Positions 24,518 through 32,372 of a stretch of 39,755 nucleotides of DNA are shown here, piece by piece (the first letter of the stretch is position 1; every line of letters starts with the position of its first letter). This stretch comes from Merdiplasma sp045118075 (GTDB taxonomy: Bacteria; Bacillota; Clostridia; Lachnospirales; Lachnospiraceae), in assembly GCA_045118075.1 (NCBI GenBank), contig JBGUOI010000102.1:1-39755 (forward strand). Direction: 5' to 3'. Position numbers and translations under genes: made by a program. Under the pieces are notes generated by a model. It saw only the letters and a program-made list of their open reading frames with translations, had not been told where the DNA came from and searched no databases.

Positions 24518-27500
24518 ATGAAAAAACGAATTACATCTTTATTCCTGGTGTTGGTGCTTGCTGTCGGAAATCCTTCTGTAACAGTTTGGGCTGCCGAAAA
24601 TGAAGAGTTAAATATAACGGCTGAGCAGGAGGAGACCCTGATCAGTGAAGATGTTTCCGATTCGCTGCAGGTTGAACTGCCCATTGACGATTATACGGAA
24701 GAACTGTCAACCGAAGCTGATATTGCAGAGGAAGCAGAGATATTTGAAGAATACCCGGACGGACTGATCGAGATCGAGGAAGATGAGGAGGATCTTGATT
24801 TTTCTGATGAAGAAGCTTTTGATTTTACAGATGAGGAAGCGGCGGTGATCGATGCTTCTTCCGATGATATGGGCGATGAAGACAGCATCGAACTTTCCGA
24901 TGCCTCAGATGCGGATGAGTCAAGTGACCTGATCGTTTTTGAAGACGGTGAAGTCAATGAGGTATCCGATACAAATTCCATGGCGGTCGTGCCGGAAGAT
25001 CAGGAGGAAGAGTCCTCTGAGGAAAAGACTTCGGAGTTTGAGGATTCTCCTGCGAACCTGCCTGAGGGCATGGTTTTGACGGAACGGCAGGAAATGAAGA
25101 CTGTCATTCCCGGAGGAGGGGACGATAGCGATGAATTGTTTGAAGCCTATATGGAGAGGGCCGTTTTTGGCCTTGTGCCGTCATCACCCAAAAAGCTTCG
25201 CAGTTCCGCAAGACTGACCGGAACGGAAGCGGTCATCTACAGCCGGCTTCTGCCGCAGATTCAAGCGGTGGCAGCAGGAGAACGTACCTCTACTGTGTTT
25301 ACCATAGAAGCAGAGGATATGGGATTTGAAAAGCTCTCATGGACGGCTGAGGAGCTTGGCGTTAGCAGCCTGATTGAAACAGTTGACGGGAAGACCGTTA
25401 TCAGCGCCGATGCGAAAAGTGCACTGGCGGAGCATACATATTATGATTTCAATCTGGTTCTGAGGGCGCTTCTTTCAACCTGCCCATATGAGCTGTACTG
25501 GTTTGACAAGACGGCCGGTACTTCGTACGGCGGACTGATGATACGAGTGACAACTGACCAGGACCTGAATGAACTGGTTATCTGTTACAGCGGAGAAGCA
25601 TCTTTTAGTTTTGCGGTAAGTGCGGGCTACCGTGCGGGACAAGAGGCATATGAAGTGGATCCGGATGCAGTACAGACTGCACAGTCAGCTGCGGCAAATG
25701 CTGATCAGATCATCAGCAATAATGCAGGCCTGCCGGACGATGAGAAACTTCGGGCTTATAAAAACGCCATCTGCGGCCTGGTTGACTACAATCACCCGGC
25801 GGCCGGCGGAGGAACCAGCTATGGGGATCCCTGGCAGCTGGTATGGGTGTTTGACGGCGATGATTCCACAACGGTAGTATGTGAGGGGTACTCAAAAGCC
25901 TTCCAGTATCTGTTTGACAAGTCCACGTTTAATAACTCGATCGAGTGTTATACGGTGACAGGCGGTATGGACGGAGGGACCGGCGCAGGCGCTCATATGT
26001 GGAATATAGTGCGGATGGAAGACCAGCGCAATTACATGGCCGATGTCACAAACTCGGATGCCGGAACAGTCGGTTCAAGCGGTAATCTTTTCCTGGCAAG
26101 TACGAACCTGGGAAATGTTGCGTCAGGATACACATTCCCGTGCGGCTCAAAGAATATAGTTTATACCTATGACGACAAAACGATAAATTACTTTGGAACG
26201 GATATCCTGACATTGTCTTCAACGCCGTATGAGGCCCATCAACATACACTGGTTCCGGTGGCTGCCGTGCCGGCGACCTGTACGAGTGACGGAAATACAG
26301 CTTACTGGTACTGCAGCGGGTGCGCCAGGTACTATTCCGATTCGGAAGGCACCCACTCGATCACACAGGCAGAGACGGTGGCGGCGAAAACGGGACACAG
26401 TTTTACCCATGTGAATGGTGTTGACGCAACCTGTACGAGCGGTGGGAATTTTGAGTACTGGTACTGCGATAAGTGCCAAAACTATTACGCCGATGCGAAC
26501 GGATCTGCACAGATCACGTTTGAGGAAACGAAGATCGCTGCATTAGGGCATTCCTTTGACCACACGGAGGCAAAAGCAGCGACCTGCACGAGCAGCGGGA
26601 ATATTGAATACTGGCACTGCGATAGGTGCGAAAACTATTACACCGATGCGAACGGATCCGCACAGATCACGCTTGAGGAAACGAAGACGGCTGTATTAGG
26701 GCATTCCTTTGATCACGTGAATGAAGTTTCGAAAACATGCACAGCTGATGGTCATATTGAGTACTGGTATTGCGCAAAGTGCGGGAATTACTATACTGAT
26801 GCTGAAGGAACCGTGCAGACCACTTTGGATGCAACCGTCATTCCCAAAGGCCATACACCGGGCGAAACTGTAACTGAGGCCGGCCAGGCCGCAACCTGTG
26901 AGAGCGCCGGCAGCCATGTTGAGGTCGTATGCTGTGCTGATTGTGGAGAAGAGATCAGCAGAAAAACTGTCACTGACCCGCGCCTGCCGCATACTCTGTC
27001 GAAACATTTCGAACGTCGCGAGACAAGTCTGGATGAAAATGGAAATATAGAATACTGGCAATGTGAGGTATGTGGAGGCTTCTTCACCGATGCGGCAGGG
27101 ACCAAACAGATCGCGCGTGAGCAGACCGTCATCCCGAGACTGATCAACATCAGTGATGCGGTAGTTACGGGTATCGCTGATAAGACTTATACAGGGTCAG
27201 CCATCACCCAGACTCCTTCGGTAGCTGTGGGAGCGAGCGGCAGCACCCTGGTAAAGGGAACGGACTATGACATTTCGTATAAGGACAACACGAATGTCGG
27301 TACCGCGACGGCTGAAATCACCGGTAAAGGCCGGTATGCGGGAACAAAGACAGTTACTTTCAAAATCAGTCCCAAGACGATCACTCCGTCGGTTGCTCTT
27401 TCTGCCTCCTCCTTTACATGGTCCGGCTCCGCACCGAACCCGGCCGTGACTGTAAAAGACGGGAACAAGGTCCTGAAGGCTGGCACGGATTATACTGCTC

Positions 27501-28351
27501 CGGTTCTGACAGGCAATGTCAATGCGGGAACATATACCGTTAAGGTTAATCTGAAGGGTAATTATGCGGGCAGCGGATCCGCTTCGTATACGATCAATGC
27601 GAAAGCCGTCACCCCGACGGTTACGCTGTCAAAAGCTTCTTATACCTGGAATAATGCGGTGCAGACACCTGCAGTGACCGTAAAATCCGGCAGCACAGTC
27701 CTGCAGCAGAATACCGACTACACGGTCACGCTTCCTTCCGGACGCAAAGCAGCAGGGACTTATACGATCAAGGTCACACTGAAAGGAAACTACTCCGGAA
27801 GCGGATCGGCCAGTTACAAGATCACGCCTAAAAAGATCACCCCGGTCGTGACATTGGCGGCAACCGCGTACACATATGACGGCAAGGTGAAAAAACCGGC
27901 GGTTACCGTAAAGGACGGCAAGACCAAGCTGGCAGCGGGTAATTATAAAGTGACGTATGCCTCCGGCCGCAAGAATGTCGGCGTTTACAAGGTGACAGTC
28001 ACCATGAAGGGCAACTACAGCGGAAGCAAGGCAGTGTCATTCAAAATAAACCCGAAAAAGACGGTTGTTCGAAGTGTGATATCGCCCGCGAAAGGCGCAC
28101 TGAAGGTCACATGGGTGCAGCAGGCAGTCCAGACGACCGGCTATCAGATCCAGTACAGCTTAAACAAGAACTTCGGCAGCGGGACAAAGACGATCACCGT
28201 GAAGGGACCGAAGGTTATCACCCGAAACATCACCGGCTTGAGAGGAGGAAAGATCTACTATGTGAGAGTCCGCACCTTCCGGACGATCAGCGGAAAGCAC
28301 TACTTCTCAGCATGGAGTCCCGCGAAATACAGGGCAGTAAGAAACAGATAA
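24518..28351 (+). CDS. Surface protein: transglutaminase-like domain, CxxC repeats, MBG repeats, FN3
   Basis: Exported protein of 1277 residues from ATG 24518 (GAAGAGG 9 bases upstream; two upstream in-frame starts are less well placed). A signal peptide ending near VWAA is followed by a very acidic region (about 30-180). At about 380-530 lies a transglutaminase-like domain with the Cys-His-Asp triad: Cys455 in VVCEGYSKAFQYL, His493 in GAHMWNIV and Asp509 in NYMADVTN. Next come six CxxC repeats of about 50 residues (576-875), then four MBG-type beta repeats (about 876-1182), and a terminal fibronectin-III domain with IYYVRVRTFRTISGKHYFSA. No LPXTG signal or SLH anchor follows, so attachment would be through the repeats. 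Probable roles are wall remodelling or adhesion; this is inference. Confidence 0.85.
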   Translation: MKKRITSLFLVLVLAVGNPSVTVWAAENEELNITAEQEETLISEDVSDSLQVELPIDDYTEELSTEADIAEEAEIFEEYPDGLIEIEEDEEDLDFSDEEAFDFTDEEAAVIDASSDDMGDEDSIELSDASDADESSDLIVFEDGEVNEVSDTNSMAVVPEDQEEESSEEKTSEFEDSPANLPEGMVLTERQEMKTVIPGGGDDSDELFEAYMERAVFGLVPSSPKKLRSSARLTGTEAVIYSRLLPQIQAVAAGERTSTVFTIEAEDMGFEKLSWTAEELGVSSLIETVDGKTVISADAKSALAEHTYYDFNLVLRALLSTCPYELYWFDKTAGTSYGGLMIRVTTDQDLNELVICYSGEASFSFAVSAGYRAGQEAYEVDPDAVQTAQSAAANADQIISNNAGLPDDEKLRAYKNAICGLVDYNHPAAGGGTSYGDPWQLVWVFDGDDSTTVVCEGYSKAFQYLFDKSTFNNSIECYTVTGGMDGGTGAGAHMWNIVRMEDQRNYMADVTNSDAGTVGSSGNLFLASTNLGNVASGYTFPCGSKNIVYTYDDKTINYFGTDILTLSSTPYEAHQHTLVPVAAVPATCTSDGNTAYWYCSGCARYYSDSEGTHSITQAETVAAKTGHSFTHVNGVDATCTSGGNFEYWYCDKCQNYYADANGSAQITFEETKIAALGHSFDHTEAKAATCTSSGNIEYWHCDRCENYYTDANGSAQITLEETKTAVLGHSFDHVNEVSKTCTADGHIEYWYCAKCGNYYTDAEGTVQTTLDATVIPKGHTPGETVTEAGQAATCESAGSHVEVVCCADCGEEISRKTVTDPRLPHTLSKHFERRETSLDENGNIEYWQCEVCGGFFTDAAGTKQIAREQTVIPRLINISDAVVTGIADKTYTGSAITQTPSVAVGASGSTLVKGTDYDISYKDNTNVGTATAEITGKGRYAGTKTVTFKISPKTITPSVALSASSFTWSGSAPNPAVTVKDGNKVLKAGTDYTAPVLTGNVNAGTYTVKVNLKGNYAGSGSASYTINAKAVTPTVTLSKASYTWNNAVQTPAVTVKSGSTVLQQNTDYTVTLPSGRKAAGTYTIKVTLKGNYSGSGSASYKITPKKITPVVTLAATAYTYDGKVKKPAVTVKDGKTKLAAGNYKVTYASGRKNVGVYKVTVTMKGNYSGSKAVSFKINPKKTVVRSVISPAKGALKVTWVQQAVQTTGYQIQYSLNKNFGSGTKTITVKGPKVITRNITGLRGGKIYYVRVRTFRTISGKHYFSAWSPAKYRAVRNR
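26243..27142 (+). repeat. Six tandem CxxC repeats (about 50 codons each)
   Basis: In-frame repeats of about 150 bases within the surface-protein gene. The first four are close copies beginning H-[ST]-[FL] and carrying a TCTS-like cysteine, then EYWYCxxCxxYY and DAxGTxQIT; copies two and three are nearly identical also at DNA level. The fifth and sixth are divergent. The paired cysteines suggest zinc or disulphide stabilisation. Confidence 0.85.
27143..28063 (+). repeat. Four tandem MBG-like beta repeats (about 77 codons)
   Basis: Each unit has a strand such as [FY]T[WY]xGxxxxPAVTVK, then L-x-x-GTDY, an 'NxGTYxVKVxLKGNYxGSGSASYxI' type ending (split here as TYTVKVNLKGNY and GSGSASY), and a KxITP linker. 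The first copy is the most divergent. Confidence 0.8.
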
Positions 28352-28373
28352 GTTACTTGATTTAACAGGAAAA

Positions 28374-28424
28374 ACAGGGCATACAGTCCGGCGCAGGTAT
28401 AGCCGGGGTGATGCCCTGTTTTTT
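28374..28424 (+). terminator. Terminator after the large surface-protein gene
   Basis: ACAGGGCAT (28374-28382) pairs with ATGCCCTGT (28411-28419); an inner CCGGC/GCCGG stem lies in the loop, and a run of six T follows. Both stem and T-tract are clear. Confidence 0.88.
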
Positions 28425-28463
28425 ATGCTGCCGGCGCAGTTTCTGCATAAGAGGTGAATACGT

Positions 28464-28511
28464 TTGACAAGAATAAGGTAATATGTTACCTTATAGAAAG
28501 TAATATATTAC
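28464..28511 (+). promoter_or_regulatory. MarR promoter with two overlapping palindromic operators
   Basis: A consensus TTGACA (28464-28469) is followed after 17 bases by TACCTT (28487-28492). AAGGTAATATGTTACCTT (28475-28492) is an 18-bp near-perfect palindrome covering the spacer and -10; GTAATATATTAC (28500-28511) is a second perfect palindrome sharing the GTAAtatnTTAC core, centred about 22 bp downstream (two helical turns). Position and symmetry suit autorepression by the MarR protein encoded 19 bases on. Confidence 0.78.
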
Positions 28512-28529
28512 CTATTGGAGAAAAGAACG

Positions 28530-29027
28530 ATGTTGATAGAAGAAGTCATACAAAATGACAATATTGATTTTTCAGGCATACCGTCGAATTATTATCTGCT
28601 GGGCCTTTTGAGCGCATTTGAAAACCGCTTTCAGGCAATGGCGGACAATACCATGAAGGAGATCAGCTGGAAGCAGTTCTTCGCGATCATCTGCATTAAC
28701 ATGTGCAAAGAAGCTCCGACTCTGAAAGAATTGTCGGAAATCCTCGGAAGTTCTCACCAGAATGTAAAACAGATTCTGCTGAAGCTCGAAAAGAAGGGAT
28801 TCATACGCTTCCGGGCAGATGAAAAAGACAAAAGAAAACAGAGGGTCGAACTGACGCAGCACTGCAGGGAGTTTTGTACGAAGAATGATGAGATGAGCCG
28901 GGACATTATGGAAAAAATGTTTGACGGGATCTCGAAGAAGGATATAGAAGCGACAATAAGGACTATCATCAGTATTGAAAAAAACCTCAGGGACCGGGAG
29001 CCGAAGCAGGAGGATGTAAACAAATGA
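28530..29027 (+). CDS. MarR-family transcriptional regulator
   Basis: Winged-helix dimeric repressor of 165 residues. The helix-turn-helix and wing are seen in APTLKELSEILGSSHQNVKQ followed by LLKLEKKGFIRFRADEKDKR and VELTQHCREF. The N-terminal 55 and C-terminal 35 residues form the dimerisation helices. ATG 28530 has GGAG 9 bases upstream; the frame is open to TTG 28515. Its stop overlaps the flavodoxin start as ATGA, so the two form an operon behind a palindromic operator that the protein probably binds itself. The ligand is unknown; control of a flavodoxin suggests a redox or quinone-like signal. Five cysteines are present, two near the HTH, which could allow thiol sensing, but that is speculation. 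Confidence 0.9.
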   Translation: MLIEEVIQNDNIDFSGIPSNYYLLGLLSAFENRFQAMADNTMKEISWKQFFAIICINMCKEAPTLKELSEILGSSHQNVKQILLKLEKKGFIRFRADEKDKRKQRVELTQHCREFCTKNDEMSRDIMEKMFDGISKKDIEATIRTIISIEKNLRDREPKQEDVNK

Positions 29028-29545
29028 GCGGAATCATTTTATATAAATCAAAATACGGAGCGACAAAGCAATATGCAGACTGGATCGCCGAAAGAACCGG
29101 CTTTTCCTGCATCAAGACGGATGACGCAGACATAAAGGATGTCATGAAGTACGATGTGATCATTCTGGGCGGAGGGATCTATGCTTCCGGAATTGCCGGC
29201 CTGTCGTTTCTGAAAAAACATATAAACAGGCTGAAAGATAAGAAAATCCTTGTTTTCTGCTGCGGAGCCTCTCCCTATGAACAGAACGCATTTGAAGCCA
29301 TCGTAAAACACAATTTTACGGGTGAACTCGCCGGCCTTCCGTGCTTTTACTGCCGGGGAACTTTTGATATGAGTGAGATGTCATTCAAAGACAGGACCCT
29401 GTGCAAAATGCTGAGGAAGGTTGTCTCCGGGAAGAACCCGAATGAATATGAGGCCTGGGAAAAAGGTTTGATGGAGGTTGGAGAAAACGAAAGAGGAGAT
29501 TGGATCGATAAAGCATATATAGAGCCGATCATAGAAGCTGTTTGA
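29024..29545 (+). CDS. Flavodoxin-domain protein
   Basis: FMN-binding flavodoxin-like protein, 173 residues, cytoplasmic. It starts with strand GIILYKSKYGATKQYADWIA, where YKSKYGATKQY is the FMN phosphate loop, followed by YDVIILGGGIYASGIAG and KKILVFCCGASPYEQ (the isoalloxazine-contacting loops). This pattern is shared with the HemG-like and 'flavodoxin_5' proteins of Clostridia, which may act as NAD(P)H- or ferredoxin-linked electron carriers. It overlaps the MarR stop and ends before a strong terminator, so the transcription unit has just two genes. The C-terminal region (GKNPNEYEAWEKG) is family-typical. Electron partner unknown. Confidence 0.88.
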   Translation: MSGIILYKSKYGATKQYADWIAERTGFSCIKTDDADIKDVMKYDVIILGGGIYASGIAGLSFLKKHINRLKDKKILVFCCGASPYEQNAFEAIVKHNFTGELAGLPCFYCRGTFDMSEMSFKDRTLCKMLRKVVSGKNPNEYEAWEKGLMEVGENERGDWIDKAYIEPIIEAV

Positions 29546-29561
29546 GGCAGCACAAAAGCAC

Positions 29562-29592
29562 ACCGGCGGAGGATGAAATCTCCGCCGGTTTT
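29562..29592 (+). terminator. Terminator after marR-flavodoxin operon
   Basis: ACCGGCGGAG (29562-29571) and CTCCGCCGGT (29580-29589) form a perfect 10-bp stem with an 8-base loop, followed by TTTTCTATTT. Confidence 0.92.
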
Positions 29593-29596
29593 CTAT

Positions 29597-29648
29597 TTGC
29601 CCAAAATAAGCTCCGGTAGTTATAATAAACATGACATAAAGATGACAT
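29597..29648 (+). promoter_or_regulatory. Promoter and ATGACAT direct repeats before the WYL regulator
   Basis: TATAAT (29621-29626) is a perfect -10 element with TTGCCC 18 bases upstream as a weak -35. Two copies of ATGACAT (29631-29637 and 29642-29648) start 11 bp apart, one helical turn, just downstream of the expected transcription start. They are candidate operator half-sites for autoregulation. Confidence 0.6.
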
Positions 29649-29684
29649 GTTTGGTGATGTATGATTATAACGGAGCGTGACAAG

Positions 29685-30602
29685 ATGAAGATAGACAGGC
29701 TGATCAGCATACTTTCCGTGCTGCTTCAGGAAGAAAAGACAACAGCGCCTGAACTGGCGAAGCGGTTTGAGGTATCCAGGAGGACCATTAACCGCGACAT
29801 TGAGGATCTTAGCAGAGCAGGCATACCCATCTGCACCATACAGGGAACAGGCGGAGGCATCAGTATTATGGATGGTTTCCGGATGGACCGGACAGTCCTG
29901 ACATCGAAGGATATTCAGGTGATTCTGGCGGGACTCAGAAGTCTTGACAGCGTGAGCGGCAGTCATTATTACAGTCAGTTGATGGAGAAGATCAGCGCCG
30001 GTTCTTCAAAGTTCGTCATCGGAAGGGATTCGATCCTGATCGATCTGTCATCCTGGTACCGTGAAACGCTGGTACCGAAGATAGAAATGATTCAGGATTC
30101 GATTGAAGAGAGGCATCTGATCCGGTTTCGGTATTATGCTCCGGCCGGTGAAAGCGAGAGAACGGTAGAGCCGTATTTTCTGGTGTTTCGCTGGTCGAGC
30201 TGGTATTTATGGGCATGGTGCAGGGACAGGAAAGATTTCAGGCTTTTCAAGCTAAACCGTATGGATGGTGTCTGGAAAACAGGTAAAAGCTTCCAAAGCA
30301 GAGAAGCTTCCGTGCCGGATCTTTCAAACGAGAAGATTTTTCCCGGCGGAATAAAAGTAAAAGCGTTGTTTGAGCCGGACCAGAAATGGAGGTTGGCGGA
30401 AGAGTTTGGGCTGTCATGTTTTACGGAGCATGAAGACGGCCGTCTGTTCTTTACGGCAGAGTACACGGATATGGAGAATCTGGTCAACTGGCTTATGACA
30501 TTCGGTGATAAGGCTGAAGTGCTTGAGCCGGTGGAAGCCAGAAGGAAGATTGCGCAGATGGCAGAGAGAATGACGATGATTTATAAGGAGAATACAATAT
30601 GA
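29685..30602 (+). CDS. YafY/WYL-domain transcriptional regulator
   Basis: 305-residue regulator from ATG 29685 (CGGAG 9 bases upstream; ATG 29661 is in frame without a site). Residues 1-60 hold an HTH_11-type winged helix: LLQEEKTTAPELAKRFEVSR then RTINRDIEDLSRAGIPI. The WYL ligand-sensing domain covers about 125-205 with IRFRYYAPAGESERTVEPYF and SWYLWAWCRDRKDFRLFKL, followed by the WCX dimerisation part to the end. Such regulators control nearby genes in response to nucleotides or small ligands. It is the first gene of an operon with VOC, GyrI-like and TfoX-N proteins; its stop overlaps the VOC start. Confidence 0.9.
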   Translation: MKIDRLISILSVLLQEEKTTAPELAKRFEVSRRTINRDIEDLSRAGIPICTIQGTGGGISIMDGFRMDRTVLTSKDIQVILAGLRSLDSVSGSHYYSQLMEKISAGSSKFVIGRDSILIDLSSWYRETLVPKIEMIQDSIEERHLIRFRYYAPAGESERTVEPYFLVFRWSSWYLWAWCRDRKDFRLFKLNRMDGVWKTGKSFQSREASVPDLSNEKIFPGGIKVKALFEPDQKWRLAEEFGLSCFTEHEDGRLFFTAEYTDMENLVNWLMTFGDKAEVLEPVEARRKIAQMAERMTMIYKENTI

Positions 30603-31012
30603 TGAGATTAGATGGCTTTGGTCTGCTTATTGAGGATATGGGAAAAATGGTCCGGTTTTACAGAGACGTACTTGGCTTTGAAATCAGGGAAGCTGACGAC
30701 ACGTCGAATGTCTATCTGGTGAAGGACGGAACGCTTTTCCTGCTGTATGGCAGAAAAGATTTTGAGAAGATGACAAACCGCCGGTATGAGTATGTCAGGG
30801 GACTGAACGGGCATTTTGAGATCGCTCTCTATGTCGATACATTTGATGAGGTCGATGCTGCATTTAAACAGGCCGTAGAGAACGGCGCAGTGCCGGTATT
30901 AGAGCCGGAGCTGGAACCGTGGGGACAGAGGACGTGTTACATCGCAGATCCTGAAGGAAATCTGATCGAGATCGGTTCATGGAACAAGCCATATGAAGAG
31001 AAAGACCTGTAA
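30599..31012 (+). CDS. VOC-superfamily (glyoxalase/bleomycin-resistance fold) protein
   Basis: 137 residues with the two beta-alpha-beta-beta-beta modules of the vicinal oxygen chelate fold: GFGLLIEDMGKMVRFYRDVL and GFEIREAD, then HFEIALYVDTFDEVDAAFKQ with GAVPVLEPELEPWGQRTCYI and ADPEGNLIEIG. The conserved DPEGNLIEI ending carries the last metal-ligand glutamate. The metal ligands elsewhere are less certain. It may be a lyase, dioxygenase or drug-binding protein. The ATG overlaps the WYL gene stop. The sensor-like neighbours suggest small-molecule sensing or detoxification. Confidence 0.87.
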   Translation: MMRLDGFGLLIEDMGKMVRFYRDVLGFEIREADDTSNVYLVKDGTLFLLYGRKDFEKMTNRRYEYVRGLNGHFEIALYVDTFDEVDAAFKQAVENGAVPVLEPELEPWGQRTCYIADPEGNLIEIGSWNKPYEEKDL

Positions 31013-31041
31013 ACATAAATGAAGTTCGGAGGAATATGATC

Positions 31042-31680
31042 ATGGCATTTGACTATAAAAAAGAATACAAAGAATTTTATTTGCCGAAGAATAAACCTGC
31101 GATCGTTAATGTCCCGAAAATGAACTATATTGCTGTTCGCGGCAGCGGTGATCCGAATGAGAAAAACGGTGATTACCAAAAGGCGATCGGCCTGTTGTAC
31201 GCAGTCGCTTTTACGATTAAGATGAGTAGAAAGGGCGATCATAAGATAGAAGGCTATTTCGATTATGTGGTGCCGCCGCTGGAAGGCTTCTGGCAGCAGG
31301 ACGGGGTAAATGGTGTTGACTATGCACATAAGGAAGCTTTTCATTGGATCAGTGTGATCCGTCTCCCGGATTTTGTAACCGTGGAAGATTTTCACTGGGC
31401 AGTTAAAACAGCGGAAAAAAAGAAAAAGCAGGATTTTTCTAAAGTAGAGTTTCTGACGGTCGAAGAGGGACTTTGCGTTCAATGTATGCATATCGGTCCC
31501 TATGATGATGAGCCGGCAACCGTGCAGATGATGCATGAGTTTGCAAAGCAGGAAGGATATATACCGGATATTACTGACAAACGCCTGCATCATGAAATCT
31601 ATCTGAGTGATGCAAGGAAAGTCGCCCCGGAAAAGCTAAGGACAGTGATTCGGCATCCGATAAAGCTGACCAACAGGTAG
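31042..31680 (+). CDS. GyrI-like small-molecule-binding protein
   Basis: 212-residue cytoplasmic protein of the GyrI-like (SHS2) ligand-binding superfamily, the same fold as AraC/MerR effector domains but without a DNA-binding part. It begins MAFDYKKEYKEFYLPKN and has VPKMNYIAVRGSGDPNEKNG, then VPPLEGFWQQDG, and CMHIGPYDDEPATVQMMHEF in the second repeat, ending in HHEIYLSDARKVAPEKLRTV. The start at 31042 is chosen since GGAGG lies 9 bases upstream; ATG 31036 would be only 3 bases from it. Family members bind or degrade hydrophobic drugs and heterocycles. Confidence 0.88.
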   Translation: MAFDYKKEYKEFYLPKNKPAIVNVPKMNYIAVRGSGDPNEKNGDYQKAIGLLYAVAFTIKMSRKGDHKIEGYFDYVVPPLEGFWQQDGVNGVDYAHKEAFHWISVIRLPDFVTVEDFHWAVKTAEKKKKQDFSKVEFLTVEEGLCVQCMHIGPYDDEPATVQMMHEFAKQEGYIPDITDKRLHHEIYLSDARKVAPEKLRTVIRHPIKLTNR

Positions 31681-31691
31681 GAGGAAATAGT

Positions 31692-32012
31692 ATGGCATCG
31701 ACAAAAGAGTATCGGGACTATATTTTAGAGCAGCTGTCGCAGCTGGACGAGATCAGCTGCCGGGCAATGATGGGCGAATATATTTTATATTATCGCGGAA
31801 AGGTGTTTGGCGGAATATATGATGACCGGTTTCTGGTAAAGCCTGTGCCGGCAGCGGTGGAAATGATGCCGGAAGCTCCGATGGAGCTTCCGTATGAAGG
31901 TGCGAAAGAGATGATTCTGGTGGAGGATGTTGATGACCGTCGATTTCTCTGCGAGTTGATCGGGAAAATGTGGGAAGAGCTGCCTATGAAGAAACAAAGG
32001 GTTCAAAAGTAG
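31692..32012 (+). CDS. TfoX N-terminal domain protein
   Basis: 106 residues forming a stand-alone TfoX-N domain: KEYRDYILEQLSQLDEISCR, MMGEYILYYRGKVFGGIYDD and RFLVKPVP, a pattern shared with the N-terminal part of the competence regulator Sxy/TfoX. Stand-alone copies in Clostridia have no proven role and are frequently found beside GyrI-like, AraC or YafY genes, as here. GGAGG precedes the ATG; the gene follows the GyrI-like gene by 11 bases. The end is lysine-rich. It is the last gene of the WYL-led operon; no T-run terminator follows directly, only the large inverted repeat. Confidence 0.87.
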   Translation: MASTKEYRDYILEQLSQLDEISCRAMMGEYILYYRGKVFGGIYDDRFLVKPVPAAVEMMPEAPMELPYEGAKEMILVEDVDDRRFLCELIGKMWEELPMKKQRVQK

Positions 32013-32037
32013 AAGAGGATAAAAAGAATAAAAGAGG

Positions 32038-32093
32038 ACATAAGAAGGAGGCATTTGCAACTATATGTAGTTGCAAATGCCTCCTTCTTATGT
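32038..32093 (+). repeat. Perfect 26-bp inverted repeat upstream of hicAB
   Basis: The left arm (32038-32063, starting ACATAAGAAGGAGGC) is an exact reverse complement of the right arm (32068-32093, ending TCTTATGT); the spacer is TATG. No T-run follows. The right arm contains TTGCAA (32071-32076), and exactly 17 bases on is TATTCT (32094-32099), a possible weak promoter for hicA whose -35 lies inside the palindrome. It may be an operator for the HicB RHH domain, or an RNA hairpin terminator-like element. Confidence 0.85.
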
Positions 32094-32117
32094 TATTCTC
32101 ATTGCAGGAGGTGTTGA

Positions 32118-32372
32118 ATGGGTCAGAAGGAAAAACTTATCAGGAAACTAAAATCCAAACCGCGTGATTTTACATTTGAAGAGGCTGAGACATTGTTAGG
32201 GTATCTTGCCTATAAAAAAACAAATAAAGGGAAAACCAGCGGATCACGAGTTATGTTTATAAGCGATACCAATGGCTGCATTTTGCTTCATAAACCTCAC
32301 CCTCGAAAGGAACTGTTAGAATATCAGGTAAAGCAGCTGCTGGACAAACTGGAGCAGGAGGGTCTCATATGA
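32118..32372 (+). CDS. hicA: HicA-family toxin
   Basis: 84-residue dsRBD-fold toxin of type II HicAB systems, a translation-blocking mRNA interferase. The visible pattern is LIRKLKSKPRDFTFEEAETL, GYLAYKKTNKGKTSGSRVMF and LHKPHPRKELLEYQ to the usual KLEQEGLI ending. The histidine of the classical GSHHxF element is replaced here by Ser-Gly-Ser-Arg; conserved histidines remain in LHKPHP. This is a known subfamily, so activity cannot be excluded. CAGGAGG lies 7-8 bases upstream. The stop overlaps the hicB start by ATGA, giving coupled expression. Confidence 0.87.
   Translation: MGQKEKLIRKLKSKPRDFTFEEAETLLGYLAYKKTNKGKTSGSRVMFISDTNGCILLHKPHPRKELLEYQVKQLLDKLEQEGLI

Noticed and set aside
26243..27142. 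Regular 150-base repeats that might be taken for a CRISPR-like array
   Set aside because: The repeats are in-frame protein repeats in one long gene with no short identical repeat and unique spacer structure.
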